64,000 nt of DNA from Kutzneria viridogrisea (lineage in GTDB: Bacteria > Actinomycetota > Actinomycetes > Mycobacteriales > Pseudonocardiaceae): the NCBI GenBank assembly GCA_014138725.1, contig JACJID010000001.1, positions 2,046,001 to 2,110,000 of the forward strand, written 5' to 3'. The notes beneath the pieces were generated by a model. It made no database searches, was not told the DNA's origin, and saw only the letters and a program-made list of their open reading frames with translations. The position numbers were made by a program, and so were the translations under genes. Positions 24,968 through 33,442 of this stretch are shown here, piece by piece. Each line of letters begins with the position of its first letter. Position 1 is the first letter of the stretch.

Positions 24968-25939
24968 TTGGTACTGCTGCGGCTGAACTCGCTGGCCCTG
25001 TCGCGGTCCCGGTTCGCGCTGTCCCCGCTGGCGGAGACGCTGGCCTCGATGATCCTGCTGGGCAAGACCTGCGTGGACCCCTGGCTGACGCCCTGGCACG
25101 AGCGCCACCGCGCGGCCTTCGACCGCACCCTGGACGCCGACCCGTTCGCCAGGGGCCTGGTCCGGTTGCTCAGCTCCACCAAGTGGCTGCCGACCTACGT
25201 GGTCGTGCCGCCCACCGGGGGCATGCGCACGGCGCTGGCCGGTGAGCTGGCCCAGGTCGCCGCCTTCACCGACGAGGACGTGCGCGCCGAACTGGGCGCC
25301 TCCCTGGAACACAGCTGGCAGGAGCACGACATGTCCTGGCTGTCCGGCGGCGACTGGGCACCGCGGACCGCGCGGCTGCTCGACTCGGTGTGGCGCGAGC
25401 ACGTCGCCCCGGACTGGCCCCGGCGGCGGGCGCTGCTGGAACGCGACGTCACCTACCGGGCGGGCCTGCTGGCGGCCTACGGCTGGCCGCGGGCGCTGCA
25501 CCGGATGAACCGGCGCAGCGCCTGGGTCGGCACGGACGCGATCCGGTTCACCAACCGGTCCGGACCCGACCGCGTCGTCGGCGACGAGGGCATGCTGTTC
25601 GTACCGGTCAGCATGTCCAGCGGGAGCTGGCTGTGCGAGGGCCCGACCGGCCGGTACGCGCTGGTCTACCCGGCCCGGGGTTCGGCCGTGGACGCCGAGC
25701 AACCCAGGCCGCCGCACGCCCTGGGACGCCTGCTGGGCGCGGGGCGTGCGGCGATCCTGTGCGAGCTCGAACGCCCCGCGACCACCAGCGAACTCGCCGC
25801 GCAGCTCGCCCAGTCACTGGGCACGGTCGGCGGCCACCTCGCGGTGCTGCGCGAGGCCGGGCTGATCGCGGGGACCCGGGTCGGCAAGCGGGTGGTGTAC
25901 CGGCGCACCGAGCTCGGTGACCGCCTCGCGGACGGCTAG
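24968..25939 (+). CDS. ArsR-type HTH regulator with N-terminal DUF5937-like domain
   Basis: 323 residues from a TTG start; AGGAGG at 24956-24961 with a 6-nt spacer decides this start. The N-terminal 240 residues (LNSLALSRSRFALSPLAETL, SGSWLCEGPTGRYALVYPARG) form the actinobacterial domain usually found in front of an ArsR-like HTH. The C-terminal winged HTH (LERPATTSELAAQLAQSLG, VGGHLAVLREAGLI, VYRRT) is clear. Likely regulates the divergent exporter. Its TAG stop and the TAG of the convergent monooxygenase share the same CTAG (25936-25939). Confidence 0.83.
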   Translation: MVLLRLNSLALSRSRFALSPLAETLASMILLGKTCVDPWLTPWHERHRAAFDRTLDADPFARGLVRLLSSTKWLPTYVVVPPTGGMRTALAGELAQVAAFTDEDVRAELGASLEHSWQEHDMSWLSGGDWAPRTARLLDSVWREHVAPDWPRRRALLERDVTYRAGLLAAYGWPRALHRMNRRSAWVGTDAIRFTNRSGPDRVVGDEGMLFVPVSMSSGSWLCEGPTGRYALVYPARGSAVDAEQPRPPHALGRLLGAGRAAILCELERPATTSELAAQLAQSLGTVGGHLAVLREAGLIAGTRVGKRVVYRRTELGDRLADG

Positions 25940-27345
25940 CACGTCGCCGCGGGGTGGCGCCGGATGACCTCCGCCGAGGAGCTGATCGCGCCGATGTAGC
26001 CGTCCGGCCGCACCAGGACGAGCGTGCCCTCGGTGACGTCGTAGCCCTCGCACGGGGCCAGCGACACGGTTGGCACGGCGAAGGTCTCGCGCGTGCCGCC
26101 GAACGCGAGCACCGTGGCGTGCGGCCCGCGGAAGGCGTCGAACAGCCGGGTGCCGTCGGGCAGCAGCCCGTCCGGGGCGCGGTCCCCGGCCCGCAGCTCA
26201 CCGGGGTCGGCACGGTCGTCCACGGCGAGCGGGCCACCCCGGTAGGTGACGTCGAGCTGGTGGATGGACGGGGCGGGCCCGGACCGGAAGTTGCGCTGGT
26301 GCAACAGGGTGCTCAGCCCCAGCACGTGCGCCGCCACCGGCATGCGCTCGGCCTCGTAGCTGTCCAGCAGCGACTCGTCCGCCCCGCCCAGCACCGAGGC
26401 GAGCTTCCAACCGAGGTTGTAGGCGTCCTGCACGCTGGTGTTCAGGCCCTGGCCGCTGGCCGCGGAGTGCACGTGCGCGGCGTCCCCGGCGAGCAGCACG
26501 CGGCCCACCCGGAACCGGTCGGCCATGCGCACGTTCACCTGGTACAGCGAGATCCAGCGCAGGTCGTGCAGGTGCACGTCGGAGCGGCCGGTCCGCTCGT
26601 GCAGCAGGGACCGCACCCCCTCCAGGCTCAGCTCGGGCACCGCCTCGGTGGCCATGGAGGCGACGAACTGGTAGTGCTCGCTGCCCGGCAGGTTCCACAG
26701 TGAGAAGCGCTTGGTGATGTCCCCGGCGTCGGTGAGGATGTGGCAGAACCGGCCGTCCAGCCCGTCGGCCCGCACGTCGCCGACCAGCGTGCGCTCGGTC
26801 TGGAAGGTCTCGCCCGCGAAGCCCACGCCCAGCGCCTTGCGCACCGTGCTGCGCCCGCCGTCGGTGCCGACCAGGTAGCTCGCGCGGATCTCACCGCGGT
26901 TGGTGTGGGCCAGCACCCCGTCGGCGTCCTGCTCGAAGCCCAGCACCTCGGTGCCGAACTCCAACTGGCCGCCCAGTTCGACGAACCGGTCGCGCAGGAT
27001 CTCGTCGGTGCGCCACTGCGGGATCAGCCACGGACTGGGGTAGGGCACGGTGGGGGAGGCGGTCGGCTCCGGCGTGCCGAGCATCTCGTGCACGGCGCGC
27101 TCCCACACGACCTCCTTGCCTTGGTACAGCCGGAACTTCGGGAAGGGCTCGCCACCGGCGTGCACCGCGTCGAGCACGCCGAGGTCCTCGAACACCTCCA
27201 GCGTGCGCGGTTGCAGCCCCTTGCCCCGCGAGCCGATGAACAGCTCCGGAGCCTTGTCGACCACCCGGCAGGCCACGCCCCGACGGGCGAGCTCGCAGGC
27301 CAGGGTCAGCCCGGTGGGCCCGGCGCCCACGATCAGCACGGTCAT
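25936..27345 (-). CDS. FAD-dependent aromatic monooxygenase (PheA/TfdB family)
   Basis: 469 residues. Class A flavin monooxygenase: GxGxxG at the N-terminus (VGAGPTGLTLACEL), NADPH/FAD DG motif YLVGTDGGRSTVRK, second FAD motif LLAGDAAHVHSAASGQGLN, and a C-terminal thioredoxin-like tail as in phenol hydroxylase relatives. Hydroxylates an aromatic or polyketide-like substrate using NAD(P)H and O2; substrate unknown. Its ATG overlaps the stop of the upstream tetR gene (ATGA), so the two form an operon that is presumably self-regulated. Similar enzymes inactivate rifampicin or tailor natural products. Confidence 0.87.
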   Translation of the reverse strand: MTVLIVGAGPTGLTLACELARRGVACRVVDKAPELFIGSRGKGLQPRTLEVFEDLGVLDAVHAGGEPFPKFRLYQGKEVVWERAVHEMLGTPEPTASPTVPYPSPWLIPQWRTDEILRDRFVELGGQLEFGTEVLGFEQDADGVLAHTNRGEIRASYLVGTDGGRSTVRKALGVGFAGETFQTERTLVGDVRADGLDGRFCHILTDAGDITKRFSLWNLPGSEHYQFVASMATEAVPELSLEGVRSLLHERTGRSDVHLHDLRWISLYQVNVRMADRFRVGRVLLAGDAAHVHSAASGQGLNTSVQDAYNLGWKLASVLGGADESLLDSYEAERMPVAAHVLGLSTLLHQRNFRSGPAPSIHQLDVTYRGGPLAVDDRADPGELRAGDRAPDGLLPDGTRLFDAFRGPHATVLAFGGTRETFAVPTVSLAPCEGYDVTEGTLVLVRPDGYIGAISSSAEVIRRHPAATC

Positions 27346-27917
27346 TGCTGGTTACCCCCTCTGGTGAGCAGCACGAGCAGCACGTCATCGACCAGCCGCA
27401 CGATGAACCGGTCGTCCATCGGGGCGCTGGTCTGCAACTGGCGCTGGACCATCGCCTCGGCCACGTCGTGCACGAGTTCTGTGTCGGTGTCCGCGGGCAG
27501 TTCGCCGCGGTCCATCGCGCGGTGCAGCGCGTCGTGGAACGGGGACAGCTCCTCGTTGGCGATGTGCTCGGCGAGCGCTTGGGCCAGTTCCTCGTCGTGC
27601 CGCATGGCCTGCGCCAGGTCACCGATCATCGACACGTAGGACTGCGAGGCCTTGGCGCGCAAGGCCTCCACGATCGCGACCAGGTCGCCGCGCAGCGTGC
27701 CGGTGTCGGGCACGGCGGCGTTGTCGCGCGCGTCCAGTGCGTCCAGCGCGGCCTTGACCAGCTGCGCCTTGCTGCGCCAGCGGCGGTAGATGGTGGCCTT
27801 GCTGGCCTGGGCCCGCGCGGCCACGGCATCCATCGTCAGCCCCGCGTAACCGCGTTCGGCCAGCACCTCGATGGTGGCCACCAGCAGGGCGTCCTCGCGT
27901 TGTTGTCCTCGAACCAC
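27342..27917 (-). CDS. TetR family regulator of the downstream monooxygenase
   Basis: 191 residues from GTG 27917. Upstream in-frame codons run through the operator region and are not coding. HTH at about 10-55 (ATIEVLAERGYAGLTMDAVA, SKATIYRRWRSK); the C-terminal half is a variable ligand domain. The predicted promoter TTGAAG-N17-TACACT (27952-27924) puts the transcription start at the GTG, so the mRNA is probably leaderless. A palindrome covers this promoter. First gene of a two-gene operon with the monooxygenase. Confidence 0.87.
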   Translation of the reverse strand: MVRGQQREDALLVATIEVLAERGYAGLTMDAVAARAQASKATIYRRWRSKAQLVKAALDALDARDNAAVPDTGTLRGDLVAIVEALRAKASQSYVSMIGDLAQAMRHDEELAQALAEHIANEELSPFHDALHRAMDRGELPADTDTELVHDVAEAMVQRQLQTSAPMDDRFIVRLVDDVLLVLLTRGGNQQ

Positions 27918-27921
27918 CCCT

Positions 27922-27950
27922 GAAGTGTACGAGACGGTTTCGTACACTTC
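27922..27950. promoter_or_regulatory. Palindromic operator 1 (over the tetR-monooxygenase promoter)
   Basis: Arms GAAGTGTACGA (27922-27932) and TCGTACACTTC (27940-27950), 29 bp overall and nearly perfect to the centre. It spans the space between TTGAAG and TACACT of the minus-strand promoter, a layout expected for a TetR autorepressor. Confidence 0.8.
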
Positions 27951-27951
27951 A

Positions 27952-27974
27952 ACATACCATACCGTATGGTACGT
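27952..27974. promoter_or_regulatory. Palindromic operator 2 (over the promoter of the plus-strand tetR)
   Basis: TACCATAC-C-GTATGGTA is a perfect 17-bp palindrome at 27955-27971, extended to 23 bp with one mismatch. It overlaps the possible -10 box TACGTT (27970-27975) of the divergent tetR gene. It differs from operator 1, which lies 1 bp away. Confidence 0.8.
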
Positions 27975-27981
27975 TCCTGGG

Positions 27982-28509
27982 GTGGTGAGCAGACAGGACT
28001 GGTTGACGGCGGGGCTGGAGATCCTCGCCGCGAAAGGGGCGCCCGCGCTGACCGTGGACCGGCTCACCGCGCGGCTGGGGTTGACGAAGGGCTCGTTCTA
28101 CCACCACTTCGCGGGCATGGCGGGGTACCGGACGGCGCTGCTGGCGCACTTCGAGGCCGAGTGCACCACCCGGTTCATCGACCAGGTGGAGTCCGAGCCC
28201 GACGCCCCGGCCGACCGGCGGCTGCGGCGGCTCGGTGAACTGGTGCTCGCCGAGCACGGCACGCCCGCGCTGGAGATCGCCATGCGCGCCTGGGCGTTGC
28301 AGGACGCGGAGGTCCGCGCGGTGCAGGAGCGGGTGGACCGCACTCGCGTGGACTACCTGCGCGGGCTGCAACGCCAGCTGGGCCGCGCGCCGGAGATCGG
28401 CGACCTGGTCTACCTGGTGCTCGTCGGGGGCAGCCACGTCGTCCCGGCGCTGGAACCGGCGCAGCTCAGCCACCTGTGGGACCTGGTACTGGAGGGGGAA
28501 AAACCATGA
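27982..28509 (+). CDS. TetR family regulator
   Basis: 175 residues from GTG 27982 (a second GTG follows at once). HTH DNA-binding domain LEILAAKGAPALTVDRLTARLGLTKGSFYHHFAG at the N-terminus, then a compact C-terminal domain as in short TetR proteins. The mRNA is probably leaderless. It overlaps the next gene by ATGA, so the pair forms an operon with a small membrane protein. Divergent from the other tetR gene; each has its own operator in the 64-bp gap. Confidence 0.86.
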   Translation: MVSRQDWLTAGLEILAAKGAPALTVDRLTARLGLTKGSFYHHFAGMAGYRTALLAHFEAECTTRFIDQVESEPDAPADRRLRRLGELVLAEHGTPALEIAMRAWALQDAEVRAVQERVDRTRVDYLRGLQRQLGRAPEIGDLVYLVLVGGSHVVPALEPAQLSHLWDLVLEGEKP

Positions 28510-28883
28510 CACCGACCCGCTGGATCCCGAGCCTTCTCACCGCGACCGGCGTGCTGCACCTGCTCTACGGCGCGGCCACGCTGGCCCCGGTGATCGGCGA
28601 CATCCTCGGCGCCGGGCTGGTCAACGCGGTCGGCGGTCACCTGGACCGCCAGGCCGCGTTCTGGTTCCTCGTGGCCGCGCCGAACCTGATCGCCTTGGGC
28701 GAGCTGGCCCGCTGGGCGGTGCGCCGCACCGGCACGCTGCCCGCCCGGCTGGGCGGCTGGCTGCTGGGCATCGGCGTGGTCGGAGTGGTGCTGCTGCCGG
28801 TGTCCGGCTTCTGGCTGGTGCTGATCATCGGCGTGCTCGCGCTGGTGGCCGCCCGCCGCGGCCCGGTCAGTGCGGGTGCGTGA
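28506..28883 (+). CDS. Small membrane protein with four helices (DUF6463-like)
   Basis: 125 residues, ATG in the ATGA overlap with tetR and a GGAGGGGG ribosome binding site. Four hydrophobic segments (WIPSLLTATGVLHLLYGA, FWFLVAAPNLIALGELA, LLGIGVVGVVLLPVSGF, LVLIIGVLALVAA). The pattern resembles small actinobacterial proteins that sit next to TetR regulators; the domain name is tentative. Function unknown; the TetR gene upstream probably controls it. Confidence 0.7.
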   Translation: MTPTRWIPSLLTATGVLHLLYGAATLAPVIGDILGAGLVNAVGGHLDRQAAFWFLVAAPNLIALGELARWAVRRTGTLPARLGGWLLGIGVVGVVLLPVSGFWLVLIIGVLALVAARRGPVSAGA

Positions 28884-29310
28884 GGTTCTCCGCGCAGCGC
28901 GTCAGCAACATGGTCAACCGGCCGCGGTCGTCGGGGCTCAGCCCGGCGAGCATGCGCCGCTCCACGGTGTCCACCACCTTGTCGGCCAACTCCAGCCGGT
29001 GCTCACCGGCCGGGGTCAGCCGCACCGGCCGGGCCCGGCCACCGGTGGGCTGCTCGGCGACCACGACCAGTTCGTGCGTGCGCAGCCCGGACAACACGTC
29101 CTGCAGGGACTGCCTGGTGACGAAGCACAGCCTGGCCAGCTCCGCGGAGGACACCCCGGGGTGGTCGGCGACCGCCCGCAGCACCGTGTACTGCGAGATC
29201 GACAGGCCCGACTGGCGCAACTCCTCGTCCGAGGCGTGCCGCAGCATCTGCTGCACCCGCTTGACCAGGTAGCCGGGGCGTTGTTCGGTGCGGCGCCGCT
29301 CCAGGTCCAC
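28867..29310 (-). CDS. MarR family regulator
   Basis: 147 residues, GTG start. Winged HTH in the middle: SISQYTVLRAVADHPGVSSAELARLCFVTRQSLQDVLSGL followed by the wing (VVAEQPTGGRARPVRLTPAG) and the dimerisation helices at both ends (YLVKRVQQMLRHASDEELR). Likely a repressor responding to small phenolic or oxidative signals. It overlaps the convergent membrane-protein gene by 17 bp. No obvious target is adjacent on its own strand. Confidence 0.85.
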   Translation of the reverse strand: MDLERRRTEQRPGYLVKRVQQMLRHASDEELRQSGLSISQYTVLRAVADHPGVSSAELARLCFVTRQSLQDVLSGLRTHELVVVAEQPTGGRARPVRLTPAGEHRLELADKVVDTVERRMLAGLSPDDRGRLTMLLTRCAENLTHPH

Positions 29311-29407
29311 GGGTACCCCTGTCTCCAGCGATGATCAACGGTTCCCACCGTAGCCGCCACACGGGACGCGCAACCGCCGGTTCGGACCGGGCTTCGTCAC
29401 ACCGCGA

Positions 29408-29719
29408 TCAGTTGACGGCGGCCAGCAGGGCGGAGCGCTGGGCGGAACCGACCCCGCCGACCCTGCGGGACTCGGCGATCTCGCAGCCGCGCATCAGCTC
29501 GGCCGCGCGCACCGGACCGACCCCTGGTAACGCCTTGATCACCGCGAGGATCCTGGTCTTGCGCACGACCTCGTCGGACTCGGCCAGCTTGAAGACCTCC
29601 TCCAGGCGCACTGTGCCTGCCTTGAGCCCGGCGAGCAGATCGGCTCGCGCCCTGCGTGCCACCTGGGCCTTGGCTAATGCCTCGGCACGCTGCTGCGCGG
29701 TCAGAACCGGGAGAACCAT
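29408..29719 (-). CDS. mihF: Integration host factor, actinobacterial type (mIHF paralogue)
   Basis: 103 residues, ATG 29719 with AAAGGA upstream. Nucleoid-associated DNA-binding protein: LPVLTAQQRAEALAKAQ, a basic RRARADLLAGLKAG helix, LAESDEVVRKTRILAVIKALPGVGPVRAAELM (helix-two-turn-helix with GVGPVRA) and SRRVGGVGSAQRSALL. The plan is identical to mIHF/sIHF, but the gene is not beside gmk, where the housekeeping copy normally lies, and the sequence is diverged. It therefore may be a second, specialised copy. On the same strand, 91 nt after the S66 peptidase gene. Confidence 0.82.
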   Translation of the reverse strand: MVLPVLTAQQRAEALAKAQVARRARADLLAGLKAGTVRLEEVFKLAESDEVVRKTRILAVIKALPGVGPVRAAELMRGCEIAESRRVGGVGSAQRSALLAAVN

Positions 29720-29810
29720 GAGAATCCTTTCGGGAGGGAGCCTGTTCGATAATGGCCCCAACCCGTGCACCGGTGCCGCTGATTCGCGATCTCGGCGGCA
29801 AACCACCCAC

Positions 29811-30731
29811 TCAGAGCAATGCGGGCAGCACACAGGTGAGCGTCCCGGCGTCCGCGTCCAGCTCGGCGGCCACCCCCAGCGGCACGGTCAGCTGCCCGGG
29901 ACAGTGCCCGAAGCCCAGCTCCCACACCACCGGCACACCCAGACCGCCCAGCCGGTCGGCCATCAGCGCCCGCACGTCGGCCAGGTCGCCGCACCGCGAC
30001 CAGGAGCCCAGCGCGATGCCCGCGACCCCCTCGAACCAGCCCGCCCGCAGCAGTTGGGTCAGGATCCGGTCCAGCCGGTACGGCTCCTCGGTGACGTCCT
30101 CCAGCAGCACCACGGCCCCGCGCGGTGGCGGCGGCGCGTCGTGCGCGCCCAGCGCCGAGACCACCAGGCTGGCGTTGCCCCCGCTGGTGAACCCCGTGCA
30201 GCGCCCGCCGACCAGCGCGCCCGCACCCGGCCGGGTCAGGACCCGCACCGAGTCGGGCTCGAACAGGGTGCGCCGCAGGTGCTCGGCGGCGACCGGGTCC
30301 CCGGTGAAGGCCGCCGACCCGATCATCGGCGCGAACAGGGTCACCACGTCCAGGTGCGCGGCGAACGCGTCGTGCACCGCGGTGAGGTCACTGGACCCGG
30401 CGAAGACCTTCGGCCCGGCCGCGCGCATCGCCGCCCAGTCCACGTGGTCGAGCACGCGCAGGCAGCCGTAGCCGCCGCGGGCGCCCAGCACCGCGCTGAC
30501 CGCCGGGTCACACCACGCACGCTGAAGGTCGGCGGCCCGGTCGGCGTCGGAACCGGCCAGGTAGCCGAACACCTCGTGCCGGTCCAGCACGTGCTCGCCG
30601 ACCCGCACGTCCAGGCCCCACCCGCGCAGCAGCCGCACGCCCTCGGTGAGCAGTTCCTCGGGCACCGGCCCGGCGGGCGCGACCACGGCCACGGTGTCGC
30701 CCGGTACCAGCCGTGACGGGCGGGTCCTCAC
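29811..30731 (-). CDS. LD-carboxypeptidase (S66 family)
   Basis: 306 residues from GTG 30731, overlapping the stop of the upstream peptidase gene (GTGA). Ser-Glu-His peptidase of murein recycling: N-terminal PGDTVAVVAPAGPV, LGARGGYGCLRVLDHV, nucleophile Ser in FAGSSDLTAVH, Glu in VLLEDVTEEPYRLDRIL and His in ELGFGHCPGQLTVPLG. It removes the terminal D-amino acid from tetrapeptides, or is related to microcin C self-immunity proteins. Co-transcribed with a prolyl oligopeptidase-like gene. Confidence 0.9.
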   Translation of the reverse strand: MRTRPSRLVPGDTVAVVAPAGPVPEELLTEGVRLLRGWGLDVRVGEHVLDRHEVFGYLAGSDADRAADLQRAWCDPAVSAVLGARGGYGCLRVLDHVDWAAMRAAGPKVFAGSSDLTAVHDAFAAHLDVVTLFAPMIGSAAFTGDPVAAEHLRRTLFEPDSVRVLTRPGAGALVGGRCTGFTSGGNASLVVSALGAHDAPPPPRGAVVLLEDVTEEPYRLDRILTQLLRAGWFEGVAGIALGSWSRCGDLADVRALMADRLGGLGVPVVWELGFGHCPGQLTVPLGVAAELDADAGTLTCVLPALL

Positions 30732-32677
30732 GTGGCCAGGTCCAGCACCGGCACCCCGGGCGGCTCGAAGCCCATCACCTGCCCGTAGAAGGACAGCTCC
30801 GCCTGCACCGCGACCCTGATCGACTCCGCCTTGCGGAATCCGTGCTGCTCGCCCTCGAAGCCGATGTAGGCGTGTCGGGTGCCGCTGCCGCGCACGGCGG
30901 CCACGAACCGCTCGCTCTGCGCGGGCGGGCAGATCTGGTCCTCCAGGCCCTGCAACACCAGGATCGGCCCGGCCAGCTTGCCCACCCGGTTGCTGGGCGA
31001 GCGCTCCTCGTAGTGCGTCCGTGCCTCGGGCAGCGGCCCGATCAGCCCGGTCAGGTACTGCGACTCGAAATCGTGGGTCTCCCCGCTGCCAAAGGCCACC
31101 AGGTCCATCACCGGGAACATGGCCGTGCCGCAGGCGAAGGTGCTCACCGAGGTCAGCGCCGCCGCGGTGGTGAACCCGCCCGCGCTGCCGCCGCGCACCG
31201 CCAGCCGCGCCGGGTCCGCCTCGCCCTGCTCGGCCAGCGCCAGGGCCACCGCGGCGCAGTCGGCCACGTCCACCACGCCCCACTGTCCCAGCAGCCGCTC
31301 GCGGAAGGCCCGGCCGTAACCGCTGGACCCGCCGTAGTTCACCGCCACGACCCCGATGCCGCGGCTGGTGAAGTAGGCGAACTCCAGGTCCATGCCGCCG
31401 GAGACGGCCCCGGTCGGGCCGCCGTGCACGTGCACCATGAACGGCGGCAGCTCACCCTCGGGCGCCGCGAAACCGGGGTTGGTCGGCGGGTACACGTAGG
31501 CGGGCACGGTCTGCCCGTCCGGGCCGGTGAACACCCGGTGCACCGGGGTCGGCAGGTAGGCCGGGTCCACCTCGGGCGCGGAGTGCGAGGTCAGCACCTC
31601 GTGCCCGCCGGTGGACAGGTCCAGGCGCACCACGGCGCCCTCCCGGTCCGGGCCCGCCGCCACGCCGACCACCACCCCGTCGTGCGCGGCCAGCTGACCG
31701 GACCAGATCGGGAAGTCGTTGTCCACCTCGGTGACCGTGCCCGAACGCTCGTCGAGCACCGCCAGCCGCCCGGAGCGCACCACCGCGTGCCGCCCGCCAC
31801 CCAGCGGGGCGAACCAGCTCGACCCGATCCGCCACAGCGGGCCGCCGATCTCCGCCTCGCAGGCCGCGAGGTTGCGCACGGCACCGGTCATGTCCACCCG
31901 GTGCAGGTTCCACCAGCCCTGCGGGTCGGTCAGCACCAGCAGCGAGTCGGCGGCCTCCCAGCGGAACTGGCACACCGACTCGGCCGGGCCGCCCGCGACG
32001 ACCCGGTGCGGGCCCAGCTCCCCGTCGGTCACCGCGGCCACGCACAGCTGCGAGCCGTCCCAGGGCATGGCCGGGTGGTCCCAGCCGATCCAGGCCACGT
32101 GGCGCCCGTCGGGGGAGACCTTCGGGCCGGTCATGAAGTGGTGGCTCGCCGCGAGCTCGCGCACCGCCCCGGAGCCGTCCACCGGCAGGGCCACCAGCGC
32201 GCGCCGCACGTCGGGCGCGGCGTCGGAGATCTGGGTCTCCCGCACGCACCACACCTCGGTGCCGTCCGGGCTCGGGCCCAGGTCGGCGTAGCGGTGCCCG
32301 TGCAGCCGCTGCGGCTCGGGGCTGATCGCGCGCGGGGTTGCCGCCGGGTCGTCCGGGTCGACCAGGTACACCCGTTGGTCCACCCAGTGCGTGAACGCCA
32401 GCCGGGTGCCCTGCGGGGTGTCCACCAGGGTCCAGGGGCGCCCGCCGTACTCGTGCACCCGGTTGCGGACGTTCCAGGGCAGCGGCAGCACGTCGGCGGT
32501 CGACCCGTCGGCGCGCCTGCGCACCAGCGCGACCCGGCCACCCTCGTCGGGGCGTGTCTCGGCCCACCACACCTCGGTGCCGTGCAGTGCCACCCACTGC
32601 ACGGAGCCACCGGCGCTGGCGACCAGGTCGATGCCGACCGGCGAGGTCCACGTCCCATACGGTGCGATCTTCACCAC
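30728..32677 (-). CDS. S9 family prolyl oligopeptidase-like serine peptidase
   Basis: 649 residues, GTG start. An N-terminal seven-bladed beta-propeller (about 1-385, with SPDGRHVAWIGWD and ADLGPSPDGTEVWCV blades) is followed by an alpha/beta hydrolase domain. Catalytic triad: S498 (RGGSAGG), D580 (LEDQICPP), H612 (GEQHGF). Oxyanion region VHGGPTG near 418. Cytoplasmic, as no signal peptide is seen. It cleaves short peptides, possibly after hydrophobic or proline residues. It overlaps the LD-carboxypeptidase gene by 4 nt. Confidence 0.9.
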   Translation of the reverse strand: MVKIAPYGTWTSPVGIDLVASAGGSVQWVALHGTEVWWAETRPDEGGRVALVRRRADGSTADVLPLPWNVRNRVHEYGGRPWTLVDTPQGTRLAFTHWVDQRVYLVDPDDPAATPRAISPEPQRLHGHRYADLGPSPDGTEVWCVRETQISDAAPDVRRALVALPVDGSGAVRELAASHHFMTGPKVSPDGRHVAWIGWDHPAMPWDGSQLCVAAVTDGELGPHRVVAGGPAESVCQFRWEAADSLLVLTDPQGWWNLHRVDMTGAVRNLAACEAEIGGPLWRIGSSWFAPLGGGRHAVVRSGRLAVLDERSGTVTEVDNDFPIWSGQLAAHDGVVVGVAAGPDREGAVVRLDLSTGGHEVLTSHSAPEVDPAYLPTPVHRVFTGPDGQTVPAYVYPPTNPGFAAPEGELPPFMVHVHGGPTGAVSGGMDLEFAYFTSRGIGVVAVNYGGSSGYGRAFRERLLGQWGVVDVADCAAVALALAEQGEADPARLAVRGGSAGGFTTAAALTSVSTFACGTAMFPVMDLVAFGSGETHDFESQYLTGLIGPLPEARTHYEERSPSNRVGKLAGPILVLQGLEDQICPPAQSERFVAAVRGSGTRHAYIGFEGEQHGFRKAESIRVAVQAELSFYGQVMGFEPPGVPVLDLAT

Positions 32678-32859
32678 GGACCGACCCTAACCCTGAGCCG
32701 CCGCATGATCACGCGCAACTCCCTGACACCCAGGGAAAACTGTGAACCACCCGCACCTCGCGAAGCGGGCGTTGCGGACAGCCCGGGGCTGTCTGGGACA
32801 CGCCACTTGAGGGGATCGCTCGGCTGGCGCGGGCCGCGTGCCTTAGGGTCGTGTTCGCC

Positions 32860-33435
32860 ATGGCCCGTGTCATTCATGTATTCCGCCAGCCCGAACGGTT
32901 CGTCGCAGGGACCGTCGGGCAACCAGGCGAGCGCACCTTCTACCTGCAGGCCGCCCAGGAGGGCAGGCTGGTCAGCGTGGTGCTGGAAAAAGCCCAGGTC
33001 GCAGTTCTCGCCGAGCGCATCGGCTCGTTGCTGGAGGAGGTCGCCAGGCGCTTCGGCGCCGAGGTGCCCGAGACCACGCCCGAGGAGGAGCTGGACACCG
33101 AACCGCTGAGCGTGCCGGTGGAGGAGGAGTTCCGCGTCGGCACGATGGGACTGGGCTGGGACGCCGAGTCCGAGGCGGTCGTGGTCGAGCTGCTCGCGGC
33201 CACCGAGGAGGAGGTGGACGAGGCGGTGGTGCTCGACGACACCGAGGAGGGACCCGACGCCGTGCGGGTGTTCCTCAGCCCCGTCGAGGCCCGCGCCTTC
33301 GCCAGCCGCGCCGACCTCGTGGTCAACGCCGGGCGCAAGCCCTGCCCGCTGTGCGAGGAGCCCCTCGACCCGGCAGGGCACGTGTGCCCCCGGCAGAACG
33401 GCTACCGCCGCACGACCCCCCTCGCGGAGAACTGA
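32860..33435 (+). CDS. DUF3090 family protein with C-terminal zinc ribbon
   Basis: 191 residues; ATG 32860 preferred over GTG 32851 because the family begins MARVIHVF. The body is acidic, with FYLQAAQEGRLVSVVLEKAQV and VRVFLSPVEARAFASRA, and the C-terminus has CPLC-x8-HVCPRQNGYRR, a zinc-ribbon-like end. Widespread in actinobacteria beside an SCO1664-like protein and near mycothiol genes; function unknown. The next gene starts 7 nt downstream. Confidence 0.88.
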   Translation: MARVIHVFRQPERFVAGTVGQPGERTFYLQAAQEGRLVSVVLEKAQVAVLAERIGSLLEEVARRFGAEVPETTPEEELDTEPLSVPVEEEFRVGTMGLGWDAESEAVVVELLAATEEEVDEAVVLDDTEEGPDAVRVFLSPVEARAFASRADLVVNAGRKPCPLCEEPLDPAGHVCPRQNGYRRTTPLAEN

Positions 33436-33442
33436 GCCCGAG

